Assembly (NCBI GenBank): GCA_020050695.1
Contig: JAGVKI010000247.1
Span: 1 to 6,123, forward strand
DNA length: 6,123 nt
Source of the DNA: Alphaproteobacteria bacterium
GTDB taxonomy: Bacteria > Pseudomonadota > Alphaproteobacteria > Rickettsiales > SXRF01
Direction of reading: 5' to 3'
Position 1 is the stretch's first letter, and the number at the start of each line of letters is the position of its first letter. This document shows, piece after piece, positions 1-4,827 of this stretch. The translations under genes were made by a program, and so were the position numbers. Under the pieces are notes generated by a model. That model worked only from the letters and a program-made list of their open reading frames with translations, did not search any database and was not told the DNA's origin.

Positions 1-866
1 AGCGCGATACGCAGATAGGCAAACTCAAAACCCTGCAGCAGCGCATTGCGGAATCGAATGAAGAAATTGTCGGCCTGCGTGCGCAGATCCAAAGCGCGCA
101 GGGTCAGCTTGCCTATGTGAATGAAGAAATTGAAACGGTGAAAACCCTGCTTGCTGACGGTCTTGCCACGCGCCCCCGCTTGCTTGCACTGCAAAGGCAG
201 GGTGAAGAACTCAAAGGCAGCCGCGGCCAAAACATGGCCATGATCGCCAAGGTGCAGCAGAGCATCACGGAAACGCAAATGCAGATCATCAACCAGCAGA
301 ATGAGTTTGCAACGCAGATTGCGGAAGAAATGAAAGATGTCAGTTCCAAGATCAATGATGGCAGGGAAAAGCTGAGCGCGGTCGCCGACGTGATGGACCG
401 CACCATTGTGACAGCCCCGTCGGAAGGTATTGTGACGGGTCTTAAATACCATACGACAGGCGGGGTAGTGGAGCCCGGTTCACCGATTCTCGATATCGTG
501 CCGCAGAACGAACAGCTGGTGCTGGAAGTAAAAATACAGCCTACCGATATTGACGTGGTAAAGCCCGGCCTGGAATCACGCGTGATATTCCCGGCATATA
601 AGGCGCGCCGCATGCCGCTGCTTATGGGCAAAGTGACGCAGGTATCTGCCGATGCCTTTACCGAGCAGCAGGGCCTTACCACCGAGTCCTATTATACGGC
701 GCGTGTGCAGGTGGATGCCAAGCAGCTTGAGGAAATGCAAACGCCTATCAACATGTATCCCGGCATGCCAGCGGACGTATATATCACCACCGGCTCACGC
801 TCTTTCATCGCCTATCTCTTTGCCCCTGTCACTGACAGTATGGACAAAGCCTTCAAGGAGGAATAG
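1..866 (+). CDS. HlyD/PrtE-family type I secretion periplasmic adaptor (5'-partial)
   Basis: The reading frame is open from the window edge (first full codon at base 3) to TAG at 864-866, so the true start lies upstream; GTG at 117 is only an internal codon. About 287 residues are visible. The first ~125 are charged, Gln/Glu-rich and heptad-like, typical of the periplasmic coiled-coil hairpin of membrane fusion proteins. Next comes the lipoyl half-motif T-I-V-T-A-P-S-E-G-I-V (from about visible residue 134), followed by GGVVEPGSPILDIVP and the beta-barrel segment. The C-terminus (SFIAYLFAPVTDSMDKAF) matches the conserved end of the HlyD/PrtE/AprE adaptors. In that family the protein links an inner-membrane ABC exporter to a TolC-like channel for one-step secretion, often of RTX proteins. 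The ABC ATPase gene would be expected upstream, outside the window. The substrate cannot be told from this fragment. Confidence 0.93.
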   Translation, partial: RDTQIGKLKTLQQRIAESNEEIVGLRAQIQSAQGQLAYVNEEIETVKTLLADGLATRPRLLALQRQGEELKGSRGQNMAMIAKVQQSITETQMQIINQQNEFATQIAEEMKDVSSKINDGREKLSAVADVMDRTIVTAPSEGIVTGLKYHTTGGVVEPGSPILDIVPQNEQLVLEVKIQPTDIDVVKPGLESRVIFPAYKARRMPLLMGKVTQVSADAFTEQQGLTTESYYTARVQVDAKQLEEMQTPINMYPGMPADVYITTGSRSFIAYLFAPVTDSMDKAFKEE

Positions 867-869
867 GCG

Positions 870-1313
870 ATGCGTTACCTGGTATGGATAGTCATGATTT
901 TCATCAGCACCATGATTATTGCTGATAGCGCCTATGCATGCTCGTGCGATAGCCTTGTCTCTGCCGAGAAAAAAATAGAAAACGCCGCCATTATTTTTAC
1001 CGGTAAGGTCAAATCCATCCAAACCTATAATCCCGATTCGCCCGTTATTGATACGCGCTATAGCAACCAGCATATCGTCAGCATTGAATTTGAAATGCTC
1101 GAGCAGTGGAAAGGCCCCGAGCCAAGGAAGCTGCTGTTGGTGACCAATGCCGACCCAGTGGCCTGCGGGGAGAGTTTCTCGATAGGAAAAACCTATTTAG
1201 TAATGGCCGGCCCTCCTGAAGAAGACCGGGTGTTCATTACCCAGTGCACCGGTTCCGGCCTGGTTTCACTGCGCGGCGATGAACTCGCCATTTTGCAGGG
1301 CGCAAAGCCTTAA
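870..1313 (+). CDS. Exported TIMP/NTR-like protein, putative metalloprotease inhibitor
   Basis: This 147-residue protein has a hydrophobic N-terminus ending A-Y-A, so signal peptidase I cleavage would leave mature C-S-C-D at residues 24-27. Eukaryotic TIMPs start the same way (CxC), and the free amino group and carbonyl of Cys1 chelate the catalytic zinc of metalloproteases. Other matches to the TIMP N-domain are AAIIFTGKVK (39-48, cf. ADVVIRAK), C99-G-E-S, G-K-T-Y-L-V-M-A-G (106-114, cf. GKKEYLIAG) and I-T-Q-C126. Only four cysteines are present, at 24, 26, 99 and 126; this spacing fits the TIMP disulfides C1-C70 and C3-C99. The Cys13-Cys124 bond and the C-terminal TIMP domain are absent. 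ATG at 870 has an excellent AAGGAGGA site (855-862) inside the end of the adaptor gene, 3 nt upstream, so co-expression is likely. A lipoprotein reading of A-Y-A-C is possible but lacks the usual Leu at -3. The fold call is strong; inhibitor function is inferred. Confidence 0.82.
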   Translation: MRYLVWIVMIFISTMIIADSAYACSCDSLVSAEKKIENAAIIFTGKVKSIQTYNPDSPVIDTRYSNQHIVSIEFEMLEQWKGPEPRKLLLVTNADPVACGESFSIGKTYLVMAGPPEEDRVFITQCTGSGLVSLRGDELAILQGAKP

Positions 1314-1341
1314 AATCCATCCATAACAGCGGCTAAACCTA

Positions 1342-1368
1342 CTTGCTCTGCGGCAAGGCCTTGTTTTT
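1342..1368 (+). terminator. Possible weak terminator after the TIMP-like gene
   Basis: A 5-bp stem (CTTGC at 1342-1346, GCAAG at 1353-1357) with a 6-nt loop is followed after GCCTTG by a run of five T (1364-1368). It lies about 30 nt past the stop codon and before the tRNA-Phe promoter. The stem is short and the T run is offset, so this is a tentative call. Confidence 0.3.
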
Positions 1369-1397
1369 CAATATATAAAAATAGGTGCTTTAGTTTC

Positions 1398-1426
1398 TGG
1401 ACAATCGCCAATGCATCTTTTATAAC
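1398..1426 (+). promoter_or_regulatory. Sigma70-type promoter of tRNA-Phe
   Basis: TGGACA (1398-1403, five of six matches to TTGACA) is separated by exactly 17 nt from TATAAC (1421-1426, five of six matches to TATAAT). Transcription would start near 1433, giving a leader of about 40 nt before the tRNA 5' end at 1475. This is the clearest promoter in the window. Confidence 0.72.
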
Positions 1427-1474
1427 CCTAGTCCTTCCGCACGCCTTTGTGCCATATAGTTTTTATCTATATAT

Positions 1475-1550
1475 GCCCGGATAGCTCAGTTGGTAGAGCA
1501 AGGGATTGAAAATCCCTGTGTCGCTGGTTCGATTCCGGCTCCGGGCACCA
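1475..1550 (+). tRNA. tRNA-Phe (anticodon GAA)
   Basis: A full cloverleaf can be folded by eye. The acceptor stem is GCCCGGA (1475-1481) with TCCGGGC (1540-1546). The D arm contains TAGCTCAGTTGGTAGAGCA. The anticodon stem AGGGA/TCCCT closes loop TTGAAAA, with anticodon GAA. The T arm is GCTGG-TTCGATT-CCGGC. A73 and the CCA end are encoded (1547-1550), giving 76 nt. No convincing + strand terminator follows it. Confidence 0.97.
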
Positions 1551-1575
1551 CTTTCTCAAAACAGATACATGATTT

Positions 1576-1635
1576 AAAAAACGTCACAGCAAGCCATAGC
1601 CCTATTGGCTAAAAGCGTTTTGGCTCAATTGCTGT
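1576..1635 (-). terminator. Minus-strand terminator-like hairpin, probably the displaced native tRNA-Glu terminator
   Basis: ACAGCAA (1586-1592) is complementary to TTGCTGT (1629-1635). Nested inside, AGCCATAG (1592-1599) pairs with CTATTGGCT (1602-1610) with one bulged base. On the minus strand the hairpin is followed by a 4-nt spacer and six T (the A run 1576-1581), the order of a rho-independent terminator. It lies just beyond a 17-bp copy of the tRNA-Glu 3' end (1641-1657), where the terminator of an uninterrupted minus-strand tRNA-Glu would be. The loop is long and the stem imperfect, so the terminator call is moderate; its origin is inferred from position. Confidence 0.45.
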
Positions 1636-1761
1636 GGAGGAAGTGGTGACCCCTACGATACCGAACCAGAACTTTTAGGACGTCTGGCTAGACTTCGTTC
1701 TAATCGACAACATCGCCGGCAAGTTATAGAGTTGCGAGTATATTTACGAGGTATGATATGA
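1600..1761 (+). pseudogene. Headless reading frame overlapping the next gene (possible truncated C-terminus)
   Basis: After TAG at 1597-1599 one frame stays open for 53 codons and stops with TGA at 1759-1761, overlapping the ATG of the next gene by four bases (ATGA). No ATG or GTG start occurs in it apart from the Met two codons before the stop, and the only TTG leaves a stub. From the tRNA-like repeat onward it reads like a basic helical C-terminus (LGRLARLRSNRQHRRQVIEL). The stop/start overlap is the form used in translational coupling, so this may be the tail of a gene whose 5' part was lost when the segment joined the repeat at 1641. A 53-codon open stretch can also arise by chance. I recognise no family. 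Confidence 0.22.
1641..1657 (-). repeat. Partial copy 1 of the tRNA-Glu 3' end (attachment-site-like)
   Basis: These 17 bases (AAGTGGTGACCCCTACG) are identical to 2725-2741. They cover the encoded CCA, A73, the 3' acceptor strand and the start of the T arm of tRNA-Glu, plus 3 nt beyond the CCA. Looser similarity (CGAACC) continues to about 1667. It is in direct orientation with copies 2 and 3 and marks the left edge of the A/T-rich insert. tRNA 3' ends are classic targets of tyrosine recombinases, so this could be an att half-site. Confidence 0.65.
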
Positions 1762-2507
1762 CTCAAGTGTGCAGGCTATGCGACAAAGAAAAGAAGTTGA
1801 TAAAGGCTCACATCATTCCTGATTGGGCACATCGAACCCTAAAGCAAGATAACCACCTAATATACTTATCTACCGGTGCAAAAGAGAGAAAAATACAATC
1901 TGGCTATTGGGATAACTCCATACTTTGCAGAGAATGTGATGGCGATGTAATTGGCCAATACGACACATATGCAAAAAAATTTTTTGATAGAGATTTTTCA
2001 AAAGAAATTGTGAGGGGCACAGCATCCTCTGGTGAGGATGTAGCATATATTCATTTAAAAGATTTTGATTATACCAAATTAAAATTATTCCTTGTGTCTG
2101 TTTTATGGCGCGCTTCTATAAGTAATTTGCCACAGTTTGCGGCGACAAATTTGGGGAAATATGAAGATATTGCCAAGCAAATGATTCTGGAAGGCAAAAT
2201 AATAAATGAAAAAAATTTCCAAATTGTTTTGGCTTATTGTGAGCCTCCAGAAGCGGGAAAGGCCTTTGAGAAAGCAATCTTGTCGCCAGGCAAACATAAG
2301 TTTGATCACGCTATCTGTCACTCTTTTATGATGGCAGGATTTGATGCCATTATAAAGGTTAGCGATGCACCATCCTCATTACATATAGAGGGATTAAACA
2401 TGCATCCTTCTGGGTTTCATGTCCTTGTAAGGAAGTTTGAAGAAAGCTCTATAGGAAAATATATTGCTAGGTTTAAAGAACAAAGACGAATTAAAAAGTT
2501 GTCTTGA
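1758..2507 (+). CDS. HNH-like CxxC/HIIP/CxxC zinc-site protein, putative nuclease
   Basis: A 249-residue protein with no signal peptide or membrane segment. Its N-terminus has C5-x-x-C8, A-H18-I-I-P and, after a 36-residue gap, C57-R-E-C60. This CxxC...HIIP...CxxC layout occurs in a widespread family of uncharacterised bacterial proteins often labelled HNH endonuclease-like, where the cysteines would bind structural zinc and the HIIP histidine is the first H of HNH. I see no clear later N and H of a full HNH triad in the N-terminal third, so catalysis is uncertain. The rest (about 100-249) is mixed alpha/beta and unrecognised. ATG at 1758 has GAGGT at 1748-1752 and overlaps the stop of the frame upstream. 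The coding region is strongly A/T-rich (13 of 60 G/C at 2041-2100), unlike all other genes here, and sits between tRNA-Glu 3'-end repeats. It is probably horizontally acquired cargo; a defence or mobile-element role is a guess. Confidence 0.78.
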   Translation: MTQVCRLCDKEKKLIKAHIIPDWAHRTLKQDNHLIYLSTGAKERKIQSGYWDNSILCRECDGDVIGQYDTYAKKFFDRDFSKEIVRGTASSGEDVAYIHLKDFDYTKLKLFLVSVLWRASISNLPQFAATNLGKYEDIAKQMILEGKIINEKNFQIVLAYCEPPEAGKAFEKAILSPGKHKFDHAICHSFMMAGFDAIIKVSDAPSSLHIEGLNMHPSGFHVLVRKFEESSIGKYIARFKEQRRIKKLS

Positions 2508-2530
2508 GAACTACTTAGGGGATTTTTTTT
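2496..2530 (+). terminator. Possible terminator of the HNH-like gene
   Basis: AAGTTGT (2496-2502) and ACTACTT (2510-2516) can form a 7-bp stem with one mismatch, overlapping the TGA stop. Eight T follow at 2523-2530 after a 6-nt spacer. The long T run is suggestive but the stem is weak. Confidence 0.33.
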
Positions 2531-2543
2531 AAATAAAGGTAGA

Positions 2544-2564
2544 ATTCTTACGTGCTGTAAGAAT
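2544..2564. repeat. Perfect 7-bp inverted repeat beside tRNA-Glu copy 2
   Basis: ATTCTTA (2544-2550) and TAAGAAT (2558-2564) are exact complements around a 7-nt loop (CGTGCTG). The repeat touches the partial tRNA-Glu copy at 2567. On the minus strand it follows that copy just as hairpins follow the other two copies, but only an interrupted T stretch (CTTTATTT) comes after it, so terminator function is doubtful. A recombinase-binding arm is another possibility. Confidence 0.5.
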
Positions 2565-2566
2565 GT

Positions 2567-2582
2567 TGACCCCTACGGGATT
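2567..2582 (-). repeat. Partial copy 2 of the tRNA-Glu 3' end (attachment-site-like)
   Basis: The 16 bases TGACCCCTACGGGATT are identical to 2731-2746, and TG just upstream also matches after one mismatch at 2566, which spoils the CCA end. It covers A73, the 3' acceptor strand and part of the T arm. It lies in direct orientation about 924 bp right of copy 1 and 164 bp left of the intact tRNA gene, dividing the insert into two segments. Confidence 0.65.
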
Positions 2583-2602
2583 GACGCTTGCCTACTGGCT
2601 TC

Positions 2603-2683
2603 GCGCCCTGCGGGTGGCTGCGCCATCCATTTTTTCTTCCTGAAAAAATGACGAACCCTGTGGGTTCTCCGTGCCAAAGGCAC
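2603..2683. repeat. Cluster of short hairpins in the small segment
   Basis: Small self-complementary units follow one another. They are CGCCC/GGGTG with loop TGC and one G-T pair (2604-2616), CATTTTTTC/GAAAAAATG with loop TTCCT (2628-2650), GAACCC/GGGTTC with loop TGT (2653-2667) and GTGCC/GGCAC with loop AAA (2671-2683). Together with the tRNA-Glu terminator this is four or five hairpins in about 125 nt. The arrangement resembles intergenic palindromic elements; I cannot assign it to a named family. A 67-codon + strand frame runs across it, but its end is just the antisense of the tRNA. Confidence 0.5.
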
Positions 2684-2687
2684 CACG

Positions 2688-2729
2688 CACTTACAAAAAA
2701 AGCCCCTGATGGGGCTGTTTTAGTAAGTG
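2688..2729 (-). terminator. Rho-independent terminator of tRNA-Glu
   Basis: AGCCCC (2701-2706) pairs with GGGGCT (2711-2716) around loop TGAT. Read on the minus strand the stem is followed by a run of seven T (complement of 2695-2701), and it begins about 11 nt after the encoded CCA of tRNA-Glu. The palindrome extends further through four A-T pairs and then CACTTAC/GTAAGTG (2688-2694 with 2723-2729), so the outer arm reaches into the CCA end of the tRNA gene. Confidence 0.85.
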
Positions 2730-2802
2730 GTGACCCCTACGGGATTCGAACCCGTATTCCCGCCGTGAAAGGGCGGTATCCTAACCGTTAGATGAAGGGG
2801 TC
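2728..2802 (-). tRNA. tRNA-Glu (anticodon TTC)
   Basis: Read on the minus strand, acceptor GACCCCT pairs with AGGGGTC. The D arm includes ATCTAACGGTTAGGAT. The anticodon stem CCGCC/GGCGG closes loop CTTTCAC, with anticodon TTC. The T arm is ACGGG-TTCGAAT-CCCGT. A73 and CCA are encoded, giving 75 nt. Its 3' end is partly copied at 1641 and 2567, and this copy is intact and probably functional, with a promoter at 2823-2851 and a terminator at 2688-2729. Confidence 0.97.
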
Positions 2803-2822
2803 ATCTGGAAAAAGAGAGGCGT

Positions 2823-2851
2823 AATATCGGCATCTGGCCCCATTTAGTCAA
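2823..2851 (-). promoter_or_regulatory. Sigma70-type promoter of tRNA-Glu
   Basis: On the minus strand, TTGACT (complement of 2846-2851, five of six matches to the -35 consensus) is followed after 17 nt by GATATT (complement of 2823-2828, four of six matches to the -10 consensus). Transcription would begin near 2816, about 13 nt before the tRNA 5' end. Confidence 0.6.
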
Positions 2852-3004
2852 CAAAAAACTTAGGCGGGCGCTAATAAAGGGCATTTCCAACGGAATTTGC
2901 TTAATTTAATAGGGGTTCTGGCCATTAGGGGCTTGCTTTCCCACCCTAAATTATTAACAATCATTGCGTTAATACCCAATGTACCAGAATAGGAAGCGTT
3001 TTTA

Positions 3005-3580
3005 GTGCTCGCCATGCAATATTCCATACAGCTGCCCGTCAATTATGACGTGGAGCAGATACGCGAGCGGGTAAGCGCGCGCAGCAAGCTGTTTGATGAG
3101 CATAAGGGCCTGGTGCATAAGTCATTCCTTTATAATGAAAAAGAAAAGTTATACGCGCCTTTTTATGTATGGAAAGACGTAATCGAAGCGCAGAAATTCC
3201 TGCTCGATGATTTATTTAAAGGCGTCGTTGCCACCTTTAATCGCTGCCGTGTGCGCAGCTGGTTCGTTATTCACATGGCGTATGGTGACCGCACGCTGCA
3301 GCCAAGCTTTGCGCTGCGCGAAGTAGACAGCATCGACCCGGAAGAAAAACTCGACCGCTATCTCGAGCGCGAAAAAGAATCGCAGCTGGAATTACTCAAA
3401 GACCCGAACCTGTATATGCAGATCGTAGCGCTTGATGCAGACCGCTGGGAAATCCTGCGCTTCAGCCTGTGGAAAGATAAGGCCAGCACGCCAAAATCAT
3501 TCAGCGATTCGTACATTCCCTATGATGTGCTGCATGTTTCCGAGCCGCTTAAAGACAAGGATATTGCCTGCGCCTCGTGA
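3005..3580 (+). CDS. DUF4865 family protein
   Basis: A 191-residue soluble protein. The N-terminus M-L-A-M-Q-Y-S, then Y-D-V-E-Q-I-R-E-R-V and L-Y-A-P-F-Y-V-W (about residues 49-56), matches proteins annotated DUF4865, which begin M-(I/L)-A-M-Q-Y and carry a LYAPFYLW-like motif. Their biochemical function is unknown to me. GTG at 3005 is chosen over ATG at 3014 because AGGAAG (2991-2996) stands 8 nt from the GTG but 17 nt from the ATG, and family members keep the two residues before MQY. The middle and C-terminal parts are rich in charged residues. The VOC gene follows 41 nt downstream on the same strand, suggesting one transcript. I found no convincing promoter in the roughly 150 nt upstream. 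Family identity is recalled from sequence resemblance. Confidence 0.8.
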   Translation: MLAMQYSIQLPVNYDVEQIRERVSARSKLFDEHKGLVHKSFLYNEKEKLYAPFYVWKDVIEAQKFLLDDLFKGVVATFNRCRVRSWFVIHMAYGDRTLQPSFALREVDSIDPEEKLDRYLEREKESQLELLKDPNLYMQIVALDADRWEILRFSLWKDKASTPKSFSDSYIPYDVLHVSEPLKDKDIACAS

Positions 3581-3607
3581 AATGATTATCATGCCTTTGC
3601 ACGTGGC

Positions 3608-3614
3608 GAAGGAG
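3608..3614 (+). promoter_or_regulatory. Ribosome binding site that decides the VOC start
   Basis: GAAGGAG at 3608-3614 lies 1 nt before the ATG at 3616 but 7 nt before the in-frame ATG at 3622. Normal spacing therefore favours 3622 and removes two residues (Met-Asn) from the longest reading. Confidence 0.7.
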
Positions 3615-3621
3615 TATGAAT

Positions 3622-4059
3622 ATGGGCAGTAACATCCATCCGTTTCATCTGGCAGTTCCTGTACATGACCTTGAGGCCACGCGCCATTTTTACACCCATA
3701 TCATTGGCTGCAGCATTGGCCGCGAAAGCGAGCGCTGGATTGATTTTAATTTTTTCGGCCACCAGCTTTCGGTGCATTTAAAACCAGAAGAAACCCAGAT
3801 GGTATCTGCCAATGCGGTAGACGGTAAGCAGGTGCCGGTTCGCCATTTTGGCATTGTCCTGCCATGGGATGACTGGCATGCGCTGGCCGAGCGTCTGAAG
3901 CCGCGTCAGGAATCCGGTGAGATCCGTTTTATCATCAGCCCCTATATTCGTTTCGAAGGGGAAGTGGGCGAGCAGGCGACGATGTTTTTCACTGACCCAA
4001 GCGGCAATGCGCTGGAGTTCAAATCCTTCAAAGATATTTCGCAGTTATTTGCAGCTTAG
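3622..4059 (+). CDS. VOC (glyoxalase/dioxygenase-fold) family protein
   Basis: A protein of about 145 residues made of two beta-alpha-beta-beta-beta modules. The first opens with [19 protein letters not shown] and contains [14 protein letters not shown]. The second opens with [10 protein letters not shown] and ends [17 protein letters not shown]. Likely metal ligands are the His of FHLA, the His of RHFGIV and the Glu of ALEFK, as is usual for vicinal-oxygen-chelate enzymes. This subgroup is common in proteobacteria and is often annotated as a glyoxalase or dioxygenase-like protein; no substrate is established that I know of. The gene probably shares a transcript with the DUF4865 gene. Its stop codon TAG (4057-4059) overlaps the stop of the convergent lipoprotein gene, with no terminator between them. 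Confidence 0.88.
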   Translation: MGSNIHPFHLAVPVHDLEATRHFYTHIIGCSIGRESERWIDFNFFGHQLSVHLKPEETQMVSANAVDGKQVPVRHFGIVLPWDDWHALAERLKPRQESGEIRFIISPYIRFEGEVGEQATMFFTDPSGNALEFKSFKDISQLFAA

Positions 4060-4568
4060 AAGCCGCCGGGCGCGCCGCCAGGAACGCTACCAGGCCTGCG
4101 CGTCGGGCCGCCAACGCTGCCTGGGCTGTTAAAGCGCCCTACGTTACCCAGTAACTGCTCCATGATGGTCATGGAGTGGCCTTCGGTTGGAGTGGTGCGG
4201 TTTACCGTATCAAACTCGAGACGATCCTTTTTCGATAGCTGCTGCACGTTGGTTACTACGCCAGCCTGGTCAAACTCAATGCGCGTCACGCGCTGGTCGG
4301 TAATTTCCGGCTTGAAGAAGGCAACCGTTTCGATGCTGTCGGAAATATAATACCAGGATTCATTGCCAAAGGTCGACTTGGAGGAAGGAGAGCCAATGCG
4401 CTCTACCACTTCATCACGCGTGGTCTGACCAACAATGACCTCGTTTGCGATATCCAGGTCATTTACAAAGCCCCCCTTGTCGGTTTTCGACACGCAGCCT
4501 GACAGCGCCAGCAGCAGGCAGGGCAGGGCAAGGGCTGAAAAATTCTTAATATTCTGAAAAATAAACAT
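4056..4568 (-). CDS. bamE: BamE/SmpA-OmlA outer-membrane assembly lipoprotein
   Basis: 170 residues on the minus strand. A hydrophobic signal ends in lipobox L-S-G-C with Cys25 as the lipidated residue, so the mature protein should be anchored in the outer membrane facing the periplasm. The SmpA/OmlA (BamE) domain spans about 40-112: [16 protein letters not shown], then S-W-Y-Y-I-S and R-V-T-R-I-E-F-D. After it comes [11 protein letters not shown], a motif at the end of many alphaproteobacterial homologues, and then a Gly/Pro-rich tail of about 22 residues that looks disordered. BamE is an accessory of the BAM complex that folds beta-barrel proteins. The start ATG lacks a well-spaced ribosome site (AGGA about 15 nt upstream), leaving slight doubt about the exact start. 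Confidence 0.9.
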   Translation of the reverse strand: MFIFQNIKNFSALALPCLLLALSGCVSKTDKGGFVNDLDIANEVIVGQTTRDEVVERIGSPSSKSTFGNESWYYISDSIETVAFFKPEITDQRVTRIEFDQAGVVTNVQQLSKKDRLEFDTVNRTTPTEGHSMTIMEQLLGNVGRFNSPGSVGGPTRRPGSVPGGAPGGF

Positions 4569-4827
4569 AAATAAACTAAATCGTCCTTTAGGGGCTGAAG
4601 GTTAGCCGATAATAAAGCGAAAGGCAAATATCTTGCAATCAATGGCTTGCCAAATCTGAACCTTTTTGCCGCTGGTTTGGCGGTGGCAAAATCATTGCAT
4701 TTGGGGGTGCTTTTCCCTTTGATTTTTGGATCAAAACCTATAAAACATCAGGGTTTGGGGTTGATGGCCATGGAGCCTTAAGCAAAAACCCCTATCCGCA
4801 TAATGGGCACTAAAGGGAGAATGTATC
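4569..4827. other. Divergent intergenic region between bamE and dcd
   Basis: This 259-nt region carries control signals for two divergent genes and no gene I can support. For dcd there is a TATAAA at 4739-4744 but no well-spaced -35 box. An inverted repeat GGGGTT (4757-4762) / AACCCC (4787-4792) lies in the presumed dcd leader, about 35 nt before the start codon. An imperfect inverted repeat around 4665-4690 (TTGCC...GGCAA with CCGC/GCGG inside) may be a protein-binding site, but nothing identifies the regulator. Confidence 0.4.
4609..4638 (-). promoter_or_regulatory. Candidate bamE promoter
   Basis: On the minus strand, TTGCAA (4633-4638) stands 18 nt upstream of TATTAT (complement of 4609-4614). 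The predicted start near 4602 would give a 5' leader of about 34 nt before the ATG at 4568. The match is moderate in an A/T-rich stretch. Confidence 0.38.

Noticed and set aside
113..682. Long minus-strand frame opposite the secretion adaptor
   Set aside because: Low-complexity Ser/Cys-rich translation caused by the codon pattern of the adaptor gene on the other strand.
870..944. Lipoprotein signal on the TIMP-like protein
   Set aside because: A-Y-A-C has Cys at +1 and Ala at -1, but Ala at -3 and Tyr at -2 are poor for a lipobox. Signal peptidase I cleavage after AYA fits better and also produces the TIMP-type CxC N-terminus. Not fully excluded.
2544..2582. Integron attC-like site after the HNH-like gene
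   Set aside because: The inverted repeat plus GTTGACC at 2565 superficially resembles a cassette end, but GTTGACC does not fit the GTTRRRY core and the adjoining sequence is explained by the tRNA-Glu 3' end.
2603..2729. CRISPR array
   Set aside because: The repeated units are different hairpins of different sequence; there is no constant direct repeat with regular spacers.
2588..2791. A 67-codon + strand frame covering the hairpin cluster and tRNA-Glu
   Set aside because: Its C-terminal third (GDPYGIRTR...) is the antisense translation of the tRNA-Glu gene, a well-known false ORF. The rest is hairpin DNA and no ribosome site is present.
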